A stretch of DNA of 64,000 bases from positions 75,495,519 through 75,559,518 of the forward strand of contig NC_080168.1 in assembly GCF_950295315.1 (NCBI RefSeq). Reading direction: 5' to 3'. This document shows, in pieces, positions 1 to 11,056 of this stretch. Made by a program: the position numbers and the translations under genes. Every line of letters starts with the position of its first letter. Position 1 is the first letter of the stretch. The notes under the pieces are model-generated. The model was not told the DNA's origin. It saw only the letters and a list, made by a program, of their open reading frames with translations, and searched no databases. The stretch is from Erinaceus europaeus (lineage: Eukaryota > Chordata > Mammalia > Eulipotyphla > Erinaceidae).

Positions 1-276
1 AAAAAATATTTATTTTATTTATTTATTCCCTTTTGTTGCCCTTGTTGTTTTATTGTTGTAGTTATTGTTGTTGTTGTTGGATAGGACAGAGAGAAATGGA
101 GAGAAGAGGGGAAGACAGAGAGGAGGAAAGAAAGATAGACACCTGCAGACCTGCTTCACCGCCTGTGAAGCGACTCCCCTGCAGGTGGGGAGCCGGGGTT
201 CCAACCGGGATCCTTATGCCGGTCCTTGTGCTTTGCGCCACCTGCGCTTAACCCGCTGCGCTACAGCCCGACTCCC
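1..276 (-). mobile_element. SINE type I
   Basis: Reverse-oriented hedgehog tRNA-derived SINE. The T-rich complement of the tail lies at 1-70, the body motif ACCTGCAGACCTGC near 140, and the tRNA-like head complement (CGCTGCGCTACAGCCCGA) ends near 273. The left end is cut by the window edge. Confidence 0.9.
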
Positions 277-1640
277 TTATTTTCCTTTTATGGCCTTTCC
301 TTCTGAGATGGCTATTTGGTCAGCAAATCCTTTAAACAAAAATTTAACTGGTCATCCTGAAACCTCCCTTTCTTAATTCCCCACTTTTCACTTCTTCTAC
401 CAATGAGTACTTTTTAATGGACCTTTAAAATCTTAAACTCACCTTGAGTTGACATGTTCAGGAGTCACAAGCCCTGCTCCTTGGCCTCTGGCCATTTTGT
501 GGATGCTTTGCATTACTTAATCTTCACCCCCAAGATGAGGTCCAGCTCTGACCTTGGATTTGGTACTACATTCCTTGATGGAGCTGAAAAGATCCTTGAT
601 TTCAATAAGTAACCAGAAGTGTTCATTGGAGTGGTCATCTGTTGGTTCTGCAGAAGGCTGGCCTAGAGGCAAATTATTTGAGCTCATGCTTTTAAAGAGT
701 CTATAACAGTCTTTCACAGTGCAAATGCTGGTTATAATTCCAACAGAATTTTGTATTTCTGCAAGTGAGTGTGTTCACTATTTTATCCAGGATATACAAT
801 AACTAGTGAATCCTATAACAGTGCTTACAATTACATCAATTTGCATGTTGCAGAGAGAGCTACTGGGTCACAAAGTAAAATGACCCTAACCCAGTCTACC
901 CCACCCTCCTAATCTAAGTGAGCAGGATTCAAGTGCCACTCTTCTAATCAAAGCTAAAGAACTAAGAGTGGGAAAGAAAGCAATGGAGAAACAAATAAGG
1001 TGAGATGGATTATCTATAGAAGTTCTCTGTAGAACATTAACCCAACGTTGTGAATTATGAATTTTAAGTCAGTGAGTTACTATCCTGTGTGTACAGCTCC
1101 TAGAAGAAAAAATAATGAAGTAATAAATTGCAGCAAATGATATGTTATGGAAGTTGTATATAAGGCATAACAATATGTATTAAAAAGTTGTAGAGAACTG
1201 ACTCTGTCTCTAGCATTAATCAAGACAGAGAAAGCAAACAATTTTAGCAAATCAGAAAATTTCACAAGTGAAAGATGTGCTTTTGCTGTGCAGGATCACC
1301 TATCTTCCTTCCTATTCTAGATGATGCAAGTTTATCAAGTTCACTTTGGGCTGAGAAGTGGCCTTGAGCAGGAAAACTTAGCAAGGTCTTTTTGGAGAGA
1401 TGTCATCAAATACACAGCATTGAATCTCAATGGTGACCGAGAAGAAACAGAAAATCTGAAACCTAGAGACATGGTAAAACTAGTGATCCAGGAGAAATTT
1501 ACAGTGAGGAATAACCAGAGTTAGTAGTATATATGTGCTACCTGCCTTTGCTGAAGCTCACAGATAGATAGATGTTCTCCACTTCTACTTCTTTTCAGTC
1601 TATTCTCAAACAATAAGTCTTTAGATATATATAGTAAAGT
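277..1640. other. no recognisable feature
   Basis: AT-rich non-repetitive sequence. Two short open frames (517-717 minus, 66 codons; 1321-1524 plus, 67 codons) have no recognisable domain, splice context or homologue known to me, so I do not call them genes. Confidence 0.5.
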
Positions 1641-1800
1641 TAGGTGCCAGGGAGGTAACCCAAGAGTAGAGTATGTGTCTTGCATGTTTGAGCTCCTAGG
1701 TTTGTACCCACTATCACATAGGAGAGCGACAAAAACAAAATAAATGTAAGAATCATGCTTTGGTATCCCTCTCTTTTTAAGTCTCTCCTCTCATAAAAAA
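1641..1800 (+). mobile_element. SINE type IV, diverged
   Basis: Shows the gagtagagtatgtgtcttgc head variant, a B-box-like 'aggtttgtaccc' and a pyrimidine-rich 3' part ending in TCTCCTCTCAT followed by A. Heavily diverged. Confidence 0.6.
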
Positions 1801-1809
1801 AATTAAAAT

Positions 1810-1893
1810 TGAGCTATGGAGTGGCTCAGGTTGGGTAACGTCTTGCATCCCTCAGACCCTAGGTTTGATCCCCAGCACCATATTAAAATAATA
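1810..1893 (+). mobile_element. SINE head fragment
   Basis: tRNA-like head with 'aggtttgatccccagcacc' as its B-box region, ending in a short A/T tail. The middle and the pyrimidine stretch are missing. Confidence 0.55.
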
Positions 1894-2361
1894 GTCTAGC
1901 AAAACCATATTTGACCAGAACAATTAAAGAAAATGATAATAAGTACTAAATTGCCTTGATTTGATGAACTTTTAGTCTATTTTCTGAAGTTTAGTGTGCA
2001 CTAGATGCTTTAAGCCAATTTTCCCAAAGCAGAATCACTATAAGCAATATTACTAATAAAATATAGAGCAAAAACAAATATTGTTAGGTTTAGGGTAAGA
2101 TAAGCTTGATTTGTACCTTAGATCTGTTTTTTCTGAGTGCATTTGTATACATTACTTAAGCCTTGGGTTTTCTTATAATACTAATCTTTTTCTTCTTCCC
2201 TAATGTTATGTCCCTGGGAAATAACTGGGGGCATACAGATTTTACTCTCCATGATAGTTAATTTTATCTGTCAGCTTAACTGAAACACAGATACTTGGCT
2301 AAACATTATGTTGGGTGTGTCCAGAGGTGGGTGTTTCCAGATGAGGTGATCACCTATTTTA

Positions 2362-2561
2362 AAATTTATTATTATTTATTTACTTACTGGAAAGGATAGC
2401 GACAAGTTGACAGGGCTGGAGAAGGAGAGAGAAAGACACCTGCAGCACTGCTTCACCACTAACTTAAGCTTCCCCACTACAAGTGGGGACTGGGTGCTTG
2501 AACCCAGGGGCTTGCGCACTGTTATATGTGCACTAACGAGGTGCACTACTGGCAAGCCCCT
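2362..2561 (-). mobile_element. SINE type II inside MLT2-like LTR
   Basis: Reverse orientation: A/T tail complement at 2362-2390, 'acctgcagcactgcttcacc' near 2440, and head complement ending 'tggcaagcccc'. It interrupts the LTR, so it is younger. Confidence 0.8.
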
Positions 2562-2829
2562 GAGATTATCATCTAAATTGGGAGACAGAGTAAAGCAAAT
2601 TGTCTTCCATTATGGGTAGATCTCGTCTAGTTTGTTAATGGCCTAACTTGAACAAACGCAGAGAAAGAGAATTCAGTTTCTCTGCTTGATAACAAAGACA
2701 CTCCTGGTTCTTGGCATAGTGGACTCTAACTAGACCTACGTGTTTGTTTTCCCTGATTCTTCAGCTTGCAGTAAACATATTACAAGACTTCTCTGGCTAT
2801 CTGTCATGGGAATCAGTTATTAATAATTT

Positions 2830-2847
2830 ATCTATCTATCTATCTAT
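2830..2847. repeat. (TATC)n microsatellite
   Basis: About four and a half TATC units next to the end of the MLT2-like LTR. Confidence 0.8.
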
Positions 2848-2887
2848 TGGTTCTGTATCTCTCTAGAATCCAGATAACCCTAATTGA

Positions 2888-3070
2888 GGTGCTGGTAGAT
2901 AGCTCACCCATAGAGTGCATTCCTTATCATGTTACCATTCTGGGAGCACCATACAAAAACAAAGCTTCACATGCAGTGGAATAGTGCTATGGTAGTTCAC
3001 ACTTTCTCTCTGTAACTGCCATTCACCCTCTGTCTAAAATAATAATTTCCACCAGGAGCAGTAAAACCAG
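2888..3070 (+). mobile_element. SINE type IV
   Basis: Head 'agatagctcacccatagag', then 'ttctgggagcaccat', 'agcttcacatgcagtgga' and a C/T-rich 3' part. Confidence 0.65.
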
Positions 3071-3153
3071 GAAAATACAACACCCAGAAAAGTAATCAAA
3101 GGGGGGTAACCAACTTTCTCTCCACCAAACAGACCTTTGAGTTCAAATGTCTG

Positions 3154-3154
<1 letters not shown>

Positions 3155-3202
<48 letters not shown>
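3155..3202. repeat. (TG)n microsatellite
   Basis: About 24 uninterrupted TG units. Potentially length-polymorphic. Confidence 0.95.
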
Positions 3203-3203
<1 letters not shown>

Positions 3204-3661
3204 AATCAGCTATCTACTTGTTTCTACTAGTGTGACTGTGGATGACGCTTTTCTCAAAAGAGAATCCTATTACATGTATTTGGAAACATCTAATTTTTTT
3301 TTGCTACAAATGGTCTTTTTAAACTTAATCTTTGTGTCTAGACTGTCTTCTGACTTTATAAAATACCACTGGAATTCTGTTCTTCAAATACATTGATACC
3401 AGAAACAGCAGTCCAGCAAGACACACATCTGCTTTCCTTCTTCCTCTCAGCTCCCCACACCTCATGCCACACTACCTCTGTACTCTTGTAAATAAGTTGT
3501 GTTATATAAGCTAGCATGAAATCAGTTCCTAAAAGCCTACTTTTTTTAAAACTGCAGAATGATTGCACAAACTCCAGACCATGGAGGTCTCCAAAGGTTT
3601 GCATATTGTGTGGCCCAATCAGGAATACTCTTTGAGTTTCATATCATAATGTTTAGAACAA
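3203..3661. other. no recognisable feature
   Basis: Unique-looking sequence. The minus-strand open frame at 3356-3604 has no recognisable domain. Confidence 0.5.
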
Positions 3662-3800
3662 GATTATGGTTGGGTAGAGAGTGAGATATATTGACATATA
3701 TCTTAGGGAAATGTAGAAATGTACCTTCCTGACAATAACTCTATAAATTAACACTCCTTCTAAAGAGGGATACTAATTTTTTAAAAATAAAAATGTTAAG
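3662..3800 (+). mobile_element. old LINE 3' end (family C)
   Basis: 'tatcttagggaaatgtagaa' followed by 'cctgacaataactc' and an A-rich end. Related sequence occurs at 51370-51622 (same strand) and, reversed, at 42805-42965 and 51003-51116. The shared 3' pattern suggests an older L1 subfamily terminus. Confidence 0.45.
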
Positions 3801-4378
3801 TGTTCACAAATTTCATATTATGGTGTTCCGAGTCAAGTTTTCATATGCAAAAATTAAGATGTGTCTTAATGTGTGGCATGTAAAAGATTTAATCAAAATA
3901 TAAAGGGAAGTTTCCTGACAAACAGCTAATATATCCAAATATAGTATATATTTGTATAACACATATATATGTATAAACATGTATGTAACTAAATAGAAAA
4001 AATGACAGAATTGTCATTTCTGAAGATCTTTCTAAATAAATCTAATTGAAAATATTTAAATACAGAATTTCTTGAAGCCAGGTATTGATGAAGTACATTT
4101 CCAATCAGACTACTCTCAGTCACTATAGAATAGAAAAATCCAACCTAGGTTGTTATTTTGAAACATTTTTATAGTTTTAGTTCATGACAGTTAAAGAAGT
4201 AACAACAAAAAGGAAATGGAAATTGACTTTGTCAGCTGTTTAAACGTAAGACAATCTCTTAGATTTTTCAAAATGGAGATAATAGCTTAAGAGAAAAGAA
4301 ACAAGATTTTGTTCTTATTATGGTAGAAAAAACAATCTTGGTGTTAGAATCTTATTGTGAAGAGAATCCTTGGCTACC
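3801..4378. other. no recognisable feature
   Basis: AT-rich sequence with short TATA-type runs near 3940-3980. Nothing further identified. Confidence 0.5.
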
Positions 4379-4515
4379 TGTTCTGAACTGAATATTTGCA
4401 TCTCCCCCAAATTTGCATGTTGTAATACTAACCACCAATGGGTGGTACTAGTATTAGAAAGTGGGATCTTTGGGAAGTAATTAGTCATAAAAGGAACAGT
4501 CCTAGTTACTGGGGT

Positions 4516-4677
4516 TGGTGCTGTGATAGGGAGAAGCATGAGCTACGGAAGTGACCCAATGATAGAGAGCAGTACTTATAAGCATGAGGTCCCAGTTCAA
4601 TCCCCAGTACCAAAATACTAGAGAGATGCGCTGGTTCTCTCTGGCTCTCTCATGTATCTTTAAAAGAAATATGAATG
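4516..4677 (+). mobile_element. SINE type III-like
   Basis: 'gtcccagttcaatccccagt' gives the B-box region, followed by a CTCT-rich 3' part and an A-rich tail. It lies inside the MLT1-like LTR. Confidence 0.6.
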
Positions 4678-4796
4678 CTTACTCTCCATGTGAAGATACA
4701 GGAAGATTGGTATATGGCAAACCAGAAAGAGCCACCATCAGGCATTGGATATGCCAGAATTTGGATCATGGACTTTTCAGCCTTTAAAAATATAAG

Positions 4797-5890
4797 GGTT
4801 TGGTAAAATAGCTCACTTAGCACCCCTGTTTTACCATGGTTAAGATCCAGGTTCCAGCCTGGCCCATACCTCACTAAAAGAACTTTCCTGCTGTACTTTC
4901 TCTCTATCTCTTTTTTTTTAATTTTTTATTTAAGAAAGGATTAATGAACAAAAACATACGGTAGGAGGGGTACAACTCCACACAATTCCCACCACCCAGT
5001 CCCCATAACCCACTCCCTCCCATGATAGCTTTCCCATTCTCTAGCCCTCTGGGAGCATGGACCCAGGGTCGTTGAGAGTTGCAGAAGACAGAAGGTCTGG
5101 CTTCTGCAATTGCTTCCCCGCTGAACATGGGCATTGACTGGTCGCTCCATACTCCCAGTCTGCCTCTCTCCTTCCCTAGTAAGGTGTGTCTCTGGGGAAG
5201 CTGAGCTCCAGGACACATTGGTGGGGTCTTCAATCCAGGGAAGCCTGGCCAGCATCCTGGTGGCATCTGGAACCTAGTGATTGAAAAGAGAGTTAACATA
5301 TGAAGCCAAACAATTTGTTGAGCAATCATGGATCCCAAGCTTGGAATAGTGGAGAGGAAGTGTTAGGGAGGTACTCACTGCAAACTCTAGTGTACTTCTG
5401 CTTTCAGGTATATATATTTTGCAGTAGTTTATGGATATGTGTGCACATAAGCTGTCTCTCACAGAAACTGGTGTATATCTAGGTTTTGGGACTTTGTTAG
5501 AAAGTGAACTACCTGAGATGAAATTAGAGTGTATTATAAAAGGAAAGGTCTCACCCGAGTAATGAAGCTGAAGGATTGTCATTCCACACGTGAAGTCTCT
5601 GGATACAGTCTGAGGTGAAGCATGTTGAGGTGGCAATCGTTGTGTTGGTTAGGTTGTGATCGGCGGATGCAATATTATTTGGTTTGGATTGGGAGATGCA
5701 TACGGGAAAATGGGCCCTATCCAAGGGTTCCAGGACTGGGGGAAGTAGGGGCTCTATAGTGGAGATGTGAGGTTCCTGCTATCTCTCTATCTCTATCTCT
5801 GTCTCTGAAAAAGTTGGCCCACAACAGTGAAGCCCCAGCAAAACAAAACAAAACATGACAAAGACAAAAACAGAGCAAAATTAAAAAAAA
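4797..5890 (+). mobile_element. SINE type IV, split by L1 insertion
   Basis: The 5' half (4797-4911) has 'aaaatagctcacttagcacc' and reaches 'ctctctatctct'. The 3' half resumes near 5779 with the same ctctctatctct string, then 'gtctctgaaaaagttggccc' and an A-rich tail. The repeated string is the TSD of the intervening L1 copy. Confidence 0.65.
4912..5778 (-). mobile_element. 5'-truncated L1 3'UTR (type A, copy 1)
   Basis: Reverse-oriented copy of the approximately 1 kb 3'UTR found intact in the L1 at 37127-42758. The A-rich 3' end lies at 4912-4930 and the truncated 5' end at 5778. It is flanked by ctctctatctct on both sides, a TSD consistent with target-primed reverse transcription. It has a 2-bp TA expansion relative to the other copies near 5408. 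Confidence 0.85.
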
Positions 5891-5950
5891 TTTTTTTGTT
5901 GTTTAAATCCAGCCTGTGGTATTCTGTTACAGCAGGGTGAACTAAAAATA

Positions 5951-6647
5951 ACCCCAAGAGTTATAGCATTTGATGTTATTTACCCTAATTCTGTCAAAGA
6001 GGTCATGTAGCAATCACTTCTTGGGCTAGAAAACTATTAGCATTTCCTGAAAATCATTAAGGTTTTACTAACAACTAAGGCTAATTGTGTGAATGTGTAT
6101 TTGTTTTACTCATTAGTGCACCTAACCAGACTTATTTAATTCTTAAGCTGGAAATGTCAGCTATGACTTGTGTTTGGCTTATATTTCTCTAAAGCCATTT
6201 TAATCTATTTCCAGATTTCCTGTTAAACATGATCACCTAAAGCTGAAAATAAAATAAATATTTTAAACCTTTCAGTGAATCTCAAATCAGTCTCTCTTTT
6301 GAGCATCCTGACAATAGGGTGAAATTAACATGTTCACTACATATGCAGGATCACAACCTACAATTAAACCTTCACAATGACAGCCTGTAAGAAGTCAGTG
6401 TTTGCCCAAAATGAGCATCTCAAACAAAACCCCTCTAATGATGGCATCTTTCTGGGAAACAATAGAATTGACTTGGACGTTCTATAATTGAAATGAGGAA
6501 CTTGAGCAGTATTTCCAGATTTCAACCTGTGCATTAAATTTCCTTTATAATTTCTTTTCCAGACTTCTTCCTTTTTCCAGACTATTACATTAGTGCTCTG
6601 TTGTAGACTAATGACTTATTTATATGACTTGAAGATGGAAACCACAT
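5951..6647. other. no recognisable feature
   Basis: AT-rich sequence with no repeat or open frame I can identify. Confidence 0.5.
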
Positions 6648-6830
6648 CTTAAAGTCAGAAAACTTGAGTTCAACCCATGAGTCACTCAACTACTGTTTTA
6701 CTTTGAGTTAATTATTTTATCAACTTTCATCCCAGTTTTTTCATATCTAAATTAGAGATAATGATAACGTCCATCTCCAAAGTTATTGCCAAGGTTACAA
6801 TAAATTGCTCACATTTAAAATATTATAAAA
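6648..6830 (+). mobile_element. MIR
   Basis: Diverged mammal-wide interspersed repeat: 'gagttcaacccatgagtcac', then a decayed core, 'cagttttttcatatctaaat' and 'agagataatgataacgtcca', in the order of MIR's tRNA-like, core and 3' parts. Confidence 0.65.
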
Positions 6831-6832
6831 TT

Positions 6833-7005
6833 AGGCCAGGAGAGACAGCATAATGATCATGCAAAAAACCTTTCATGCATGAGGCTTCAAGGTTCCAGGT
6901 TCAATCCCAAGCACCACCATAAGCCAAAGCTGAGCAGTGTTCTGGTCTTTCTGTATCTCTGTATGTTTCTCTCATTAAAACTAAATAAATAAATAAAATA
7001 TTTTT
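6833..7005 (+). mobile_element. SINE type III
   Basis: 'gagacagcataatgatcatg' head, 'caggttcaatcccaagcacc' B-box region, 'agccaaagctgagcagtgtt', and an AAATAAATAAAT tail. Confidence 0.85.
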
Positions 7006-7090
7006 AAAAAATAGAGTCTAGCCTATATTATTATTGATCTGTACATTCATTGATAAATTGAAGAAAATGTTTTTTAAAATGTAAACTCTA

Positions 7091-7362
7091 AGGGAGTCAG
7101 GCGGTAGCGCAGGGGGTTAAGCACAGGTGGCGCAAAGCGCAAGGACCAGCGTAAGGATCCCAGTTCGAGCCCCTGGATCCCCACCTGCAGGGAAGTCGTT
7201 TCATAGGTGGTGAAGCAGGTCTGCAGGTGTCTGTCTTTCTCTGCCCCTCTCTGTCTCCCCCCCATCCATTTCTCTCTGTCCTAGCCAACAATGATGACAT
7301 CAATAACAACTACAACAATAAAACAAGAGCAACAAAAGGGAATAAATAAATATTAAAAAAAT
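7091..7362 (+). mobile_element. SINE type I
   Basis: Nearly consensus copy. Head 'gtcaggcggtagcgcag', B box 'agttcgagcccc', 'tgaagcaggtctgcaggtgt', CAA-rich tail and AATAAATAAAT end. Imperfect flanking repeat (gtaaactctaa / gtaatctctta). Confidence 0.92.
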
Positions 7363-7959
7363 AAGTAATCTCTTAAGGTGGTGTAGAAATGCTAACATAA
7401 GATATCACTATAAATACTACTAAATATTAATTAAAATTAAATACTACACAAAATTAAGTATTACTACTAAAATATTAAAATTGAAATATACTATCACACT
7501 CAACCATGAAGTAAACTTCTTCTTAGAATAGTTTCTGGAGAAAAATAAAGGTAAGAATCAGAGAAAAGAATAAGTTGAAATATAATCATATATATATGTA
7601 TGTATATGAGAATCAACTTGCATACTGAGCTGCCAGTACATCTCATATAAATATCAATGTCTCCCCCATCCAGGACTTAACATAGCATAAAACATATAGT
7701 AATAAACTGAATGTATCCTCTTAGACCAAATTACTCCATGTATTATTTATTTGTTCTTTCCCCAACTTCATTTTTTTAAATCTTCCTATTCTACCTTACA
7801 TAATTATGTTTTTCACAATAAGCAAATATCCAGAGGACTATGAAAAAGGCCCACAGCACTTTCTGTCTAAGGAATGAATGGGGCTTTTATAAACACATTA
7901 ATGATCATCACACTAGATTGTCTGCCTTGGATGTTTTCTCATCTTTATATCATGAATGT
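7363..7959. other. no recognisable feature
   Basis: Very AT-rich, with loose TAC/TAA-type simple sequence at 7400-7500 and a TATATG run near 7585. Confidence 0.5.
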
Positions 7960-8046
7960 CTGCCTAGTTTAAAATCACAGGGCAGGAACTCTGTCTGATT
8001 CTATTTGTAAATCAGGGAGAGAGCATTGTTCAATAAATTCCAAGAA
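7960..8046 (+). mobile_element. L2 3' end
   Basis: 'acagggcaggaactctgtct' followed by 'gttcaataaattcc' matches the conserved 3' terminus of mammalian L2. Confidence 0.55.
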
Positions 8047-8139
8047 GCAGCAGCATCCTTGTGAGGTGAATAGGTGGAAATTATTCTTTATGGCAAAGGG
8101 GAAATAAAATGAGTACTTAACAATTTTCAAAGTATTCTC

Positions 8140-8310
8140 ATATAGATTACCTCATTTGTCTGTCACAAGGGTATGGTGAGGAAGGTAACAGGGCAGTTTT
8201 TCCTGTTATCCTCCTTGTATGAGTGAGGCTGGGAGGTTGAATGTTTGTCCAAGTTCCTAGGGCAAGTCAACAGCAGAGTAAGACTCTGCTTTGCCTATAA
8301 TCTCACTGAT
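8140..8310 (-). mobile_element. MIR, diverged
   Basis: Antisense MIR pattern: 'gaggctgggaggttgaatgt', 'agttcctagggcaagtcaac' and 'agcagagtaagactctgc' in the order expected for a reverse MIR core. Confidence 0.5.
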
Positions 8311-8379
8311 GCTTCAGGAACTTCACAGCAATGGCCATCTGTGAACATAACAAGAAGCATATATATAATTGTGTATCGT

Positions 8380-8450
8380 AACACTTAAAGCTGACCCTGA
8401 TCTATAGTGAGTGCTTAGTAAATAGTTACTTAATTAATACTGTAAATATC
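8380..8450 (+). mobile_element. L2 3' tip
   Basis: 'atagtgagtgcttagtaaat' resembles the L2 3'-terminal repeat module. Short, so tentative. Confidence 0.35.
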
Positions 8451-8587
8451 CTATCAGTAGAACTCAAGGATTGAATACATGACAAGGTCTGACATCTTTG
8501 CCATCTAGGCTGTTGCTCAGACCAAGAAAAACATTACCTGTTGCTAATTTTCTATTTTTCTTAGTGAGATTGGTGATGCCACTTTTT

Positions 8588-8764
8588 CAAAGTATTTATT
8601 AGCTAGGGATAGCCAGATATTGAGAGGGAAGCAGGAGTCAGAAACATCTGCAGCACTGCTTCACTAGCAAAGCTTTTCCCCTATAGGTGGGGAGCTGGGG
8701 CTAGAATCCAGGTCCTTGAGCATAGTATCATGTGTAAAAACCAAGTGTGCTAACACCCAGCCCA
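8588..8764 (-). mobile_element. SINE type II, old
   Basis: 'catctgcagcactgcttcac', 'ataggtggggagctggggct' and head complement 'gtgctaacacccagccca'. Many substitutions. Confidence 0.75.
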
Positions 8765-9339
8765 TGATGCTGATTTTAAATTTCTAGTCATATCACCCTC
8801 CCAACAAGTTGCTACCTCACTTTGGACACATAACCATTTCTCTATAATACTCAACTATAATTCCTGAAGTGGAATACATGGAAAAGCTTAGGAAAATTCT
8901 TGAGAAAAATGCAAGTTTAACCTCTAATTTCCTTAAGAAAATGTTGAAAATGTTTACAGCTAAACTTTTCTGAGTTGTCCAGAAACCAGATATGGGTAAA
9001 GAACTTACTGTTGAGAGTCTGCTAATAATACCTACTGTTTCTGCCAATGGCAAATTGGAGTTCTTGGACATTTGTGTGCTGTATAGAGCTTTGAAATATG
9101 TCAGGCACACAAGCTGGATTATTCAATAAGAGGGCGAGGGGATAGTAGAAAGTAATGAAGATAATGGTATGAAAAATGGCTTTAGCAACTTTACATAGGT
9201 ATGGCAGGAAACAAAGTTAATTCTACTCACTAGAGTAGATTTGATTTAAAGGAGTTGCTTAAACAGTAATCGCAAATTGCCTACAATTCTGATGGTGGCA
9301 GAATCAATAATAATGAGGGAAAAAATCAAAGGACAATGC
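8765..9339. other. no recognisable feature
   Basis: No repeat recognised. A 97-codon minus-strand open frame (8817-9110) has no recognisable domain. Confidence 0.5.
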
Positions 9340-9571
9340 AGGGGGCTGAGAGGTGGTGTACCCGATTAAGTGCACATATTATAGCACGCAAAGACCCAGA
9401 TTCAAGTCCCTGTTTCATATCTGTAGAAGGGAAGTGTCAGGAGTGCTAAAGCAGTGCTACAGGTCTCTGTCTTTATCTCTCTCCTTTATTCCCTCTCTAG
9501 CTCCCCATTACTGCTTGATCTTTCTGTTTCTACCCAATAAATAATAAATTAAAAATATTTTTTTAAAAAGG
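9340..9571 (+). mobile_element. SINE type II
   Basis: 'ggggctgagaggtggtgtac' head, 'cagattcaagtccctg' B-box region, 'taaagcagtgctacaggtct', and an AATAAATAATAAATT tail. An L1 copy begins at the end of its tail. Confidence 0.8.
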
Positions 9572-9585
9572 GCAATGTATGTTTT

Positions 9586-10558
9586 TTTTTTAATTTTTTA
9601 TTTAAGAAAGGATTAATGAACAAAAACATAAGGTAGGAGGGGTACAACTCCACACAATTCCCACCACCCAATCTCCATAACCCACTCCCTCCCATGATAG
9701 CTTTCCCATTCTCCAGCCCTCTGGGAGCATGGACCCAGGGTCGTTGAGGGTTGCAGAAGGTAGAAGGTCTGGCTTCTGTAATTGCTTCCCCTCTGAACAT
9801 GGGCGTTGACTGGTCGGTCCATACTCCTAGTCTGTCTCTCTCTTTCCCTAGTAAGGTGTGTCTCTGGGGAAGCTGAGCTCCAGGACACATTGGTGGGGTC
9901 TTCAATCCAGGGAAGCCTGGCCAGCATCCTGATGGCATCTGGAACCTGGTGATTGAAAAGAGAGTTAACATATGAAGCCAAACAATTTGTTGAGCAATCA
10001 TGGATCCCAAGCTTGGAATAGTGGAGAGGAAGTGTTAGGGAGGTACTCACTGCAAACTCTAGTGTACTTTCAGGTATATATTTTGCAGTAGTTTATGGAT
10101 ACGTGTGAACATAAGCTCTCTCTCACAGAAACTGGTGTATATCTAGGTTGTGGGACTTTGTTAGAAAGTGAACTACCTGAGATGAAATTAGAGTGTACTA
10201 TAAAAGGAAAAGGTCTCACCCGAGTAATGAAGCTGAAGGATTGTCATTCCACACGTGAAGTCTCTGGATACAGTCTGAGGTGAAGCATGTTGAGGTGGCA
10301 ATCGTTGCATTGGTTAGGTTGTGATCGGCGGATGCAATATTATTTGGTTTGGATTGGGAGATGCATACGGGAAAGTGGGCCCTATCCAAGGGTTCCAGGA
10401 CTGGGGGAAGTAGGGGCTCTATAGTGGAGATGTGAGGTTCCTGCTGTCTTAGGGTTCCAAAAGACAATCGATAGTTAATGTTATCATCACATTATTTGGT
10501 AATTGGGTTAACTTTGAAAAGTCCTTTTGTTAGGGTTTGCTGTACAGTATCCAGTATC
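9586..10558 (-). mobile_element. 5'-truncated L1 3'UTR (type A, copy 2)
   Basis: Reverse copy of the L1 long 3'UTR, reaching further 5' than copies 1 and 5. The TSD gcaatgtatgttt occurs at 9572-9584 and again at 10559-10571. Two overlapping frames stay open for about 145 codons (9613-10050; 9549-10010). Confidence 0.88.
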
Positions 10559-10572
10559 GCAATGTATGTTTT

Positions 10573-10914
10573 ATATGTGCATTAGTGCAGGTAATAAATT
10601 TAACATTCTCGAATATTCTTTCTGTATATACTATTCTGTAGATGTGTTTTAGTCTTTTGTTAGCATTTTGGGTAAATGTGTTTTCAAGATATTATTTATC
10701 AAGTCAATGATTGAAAGTATTTGTTTTATTCCTCAGAAACATAATCAAGACAGCTGACCCTTTCTTGTTTACACAGTCTATTAAGCATATGTGTTGTTGA
10801 GTTACCACTAATCTCATATCCTTAGCTCAGTTTTCCATTTCTCAAAAGAAATTAAAAGGAAATACAGTCAAATTATATCTCTTTGAAGGAAATAGTACTT
10901 AAAATGAAACCCTT
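10573..10914. other. no recognisable feature
   Basis: Nothing identified. Confidence 0.5.
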
Positions 10915-11020
10915 GACCAGATGACCATGCCAAGACCTAGGAAGAATTTCCTGTGATGCTATCATGTCTCTCTTCTTGCTGTTTCTCTCTGTCTGAAAAA
11001 GTCAGCCTGGATCCAGGAAA
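10915..11020 (+). mobile_element. SINE 3' fragment (type III/IV)
   Basis: 'ttctctctgtctgaaaaagt' followed by 'cagcctggatcc' matches the pyrimidine-rich 3' part also seen near 5790. The head is not recognisable. Confidence 0.4.
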
Positions 11021-11056
11021 TGTGTAAGGACACCAACCAACTAACTAAAAGAAGCT

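Larger units (their letters stand above)
2250..2886 (+). mobile_element. MLT2-like ERVL LTR (solo, SINE inside)
   Basis: An old solo LTR recognised from its order of motifs: 'tgtcagcttaactgaa' near 2270, 'gggtgtttccagatgagg' near 2330, 'actgagtaaagcaaattgtc'-like text near 2590, and the 3' end 'ctattggttctgtatctctc' near 2845-2865. This matches the general MLT2 pattern of mammalian ERVL LTRs. It is split by a type II SINE at 2362-2561 and contains a short (TATC)n run. No internal retroviral genes are present. Confidence 0.7.
4379..5950 (+). mobile_element. MLT1-like MaLR LTR, split by nested insertions
   Basis: Three collinear pieces of one old LTR: 4379-4515 ('ctgaactgaatatttgcatc', 'gggatctttgggaagtaatt'), 4680-4796 ('ccatgtgaagatacaggaag', 'ggacttttcagcctttaaaa') and 5893-5950 ('ttgttgtttaaatccagcct', 'tctgttacagcaggg'). 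The order matches mammalian MLT1-type LTRs. A type III SINE separates pieces one and two. A type IV SINE, itself split by an L1 3'UTR copy, separates pieces two and three. Confidence 0.65.

Noticed and set aside
517..717. 66-codon minus open frame considered as an exon
   Set aside because: Looks protein-like, but the acceptor side lacks a pyrimidine tract and no homologue comes to mind.
4904..5338. type A copies as a separate SINE-like or LTR family
   Set aside because: Variable 5' truncation points, A-rich 3' ends, 12-17 bp TSDs and linkage to ORF2 in the 37127 L1 all indicate L1 3'UTR.
8817..9110. 97-codon minus open frame
   Set aside because: AT-rich, low-complexity composition and no domain.
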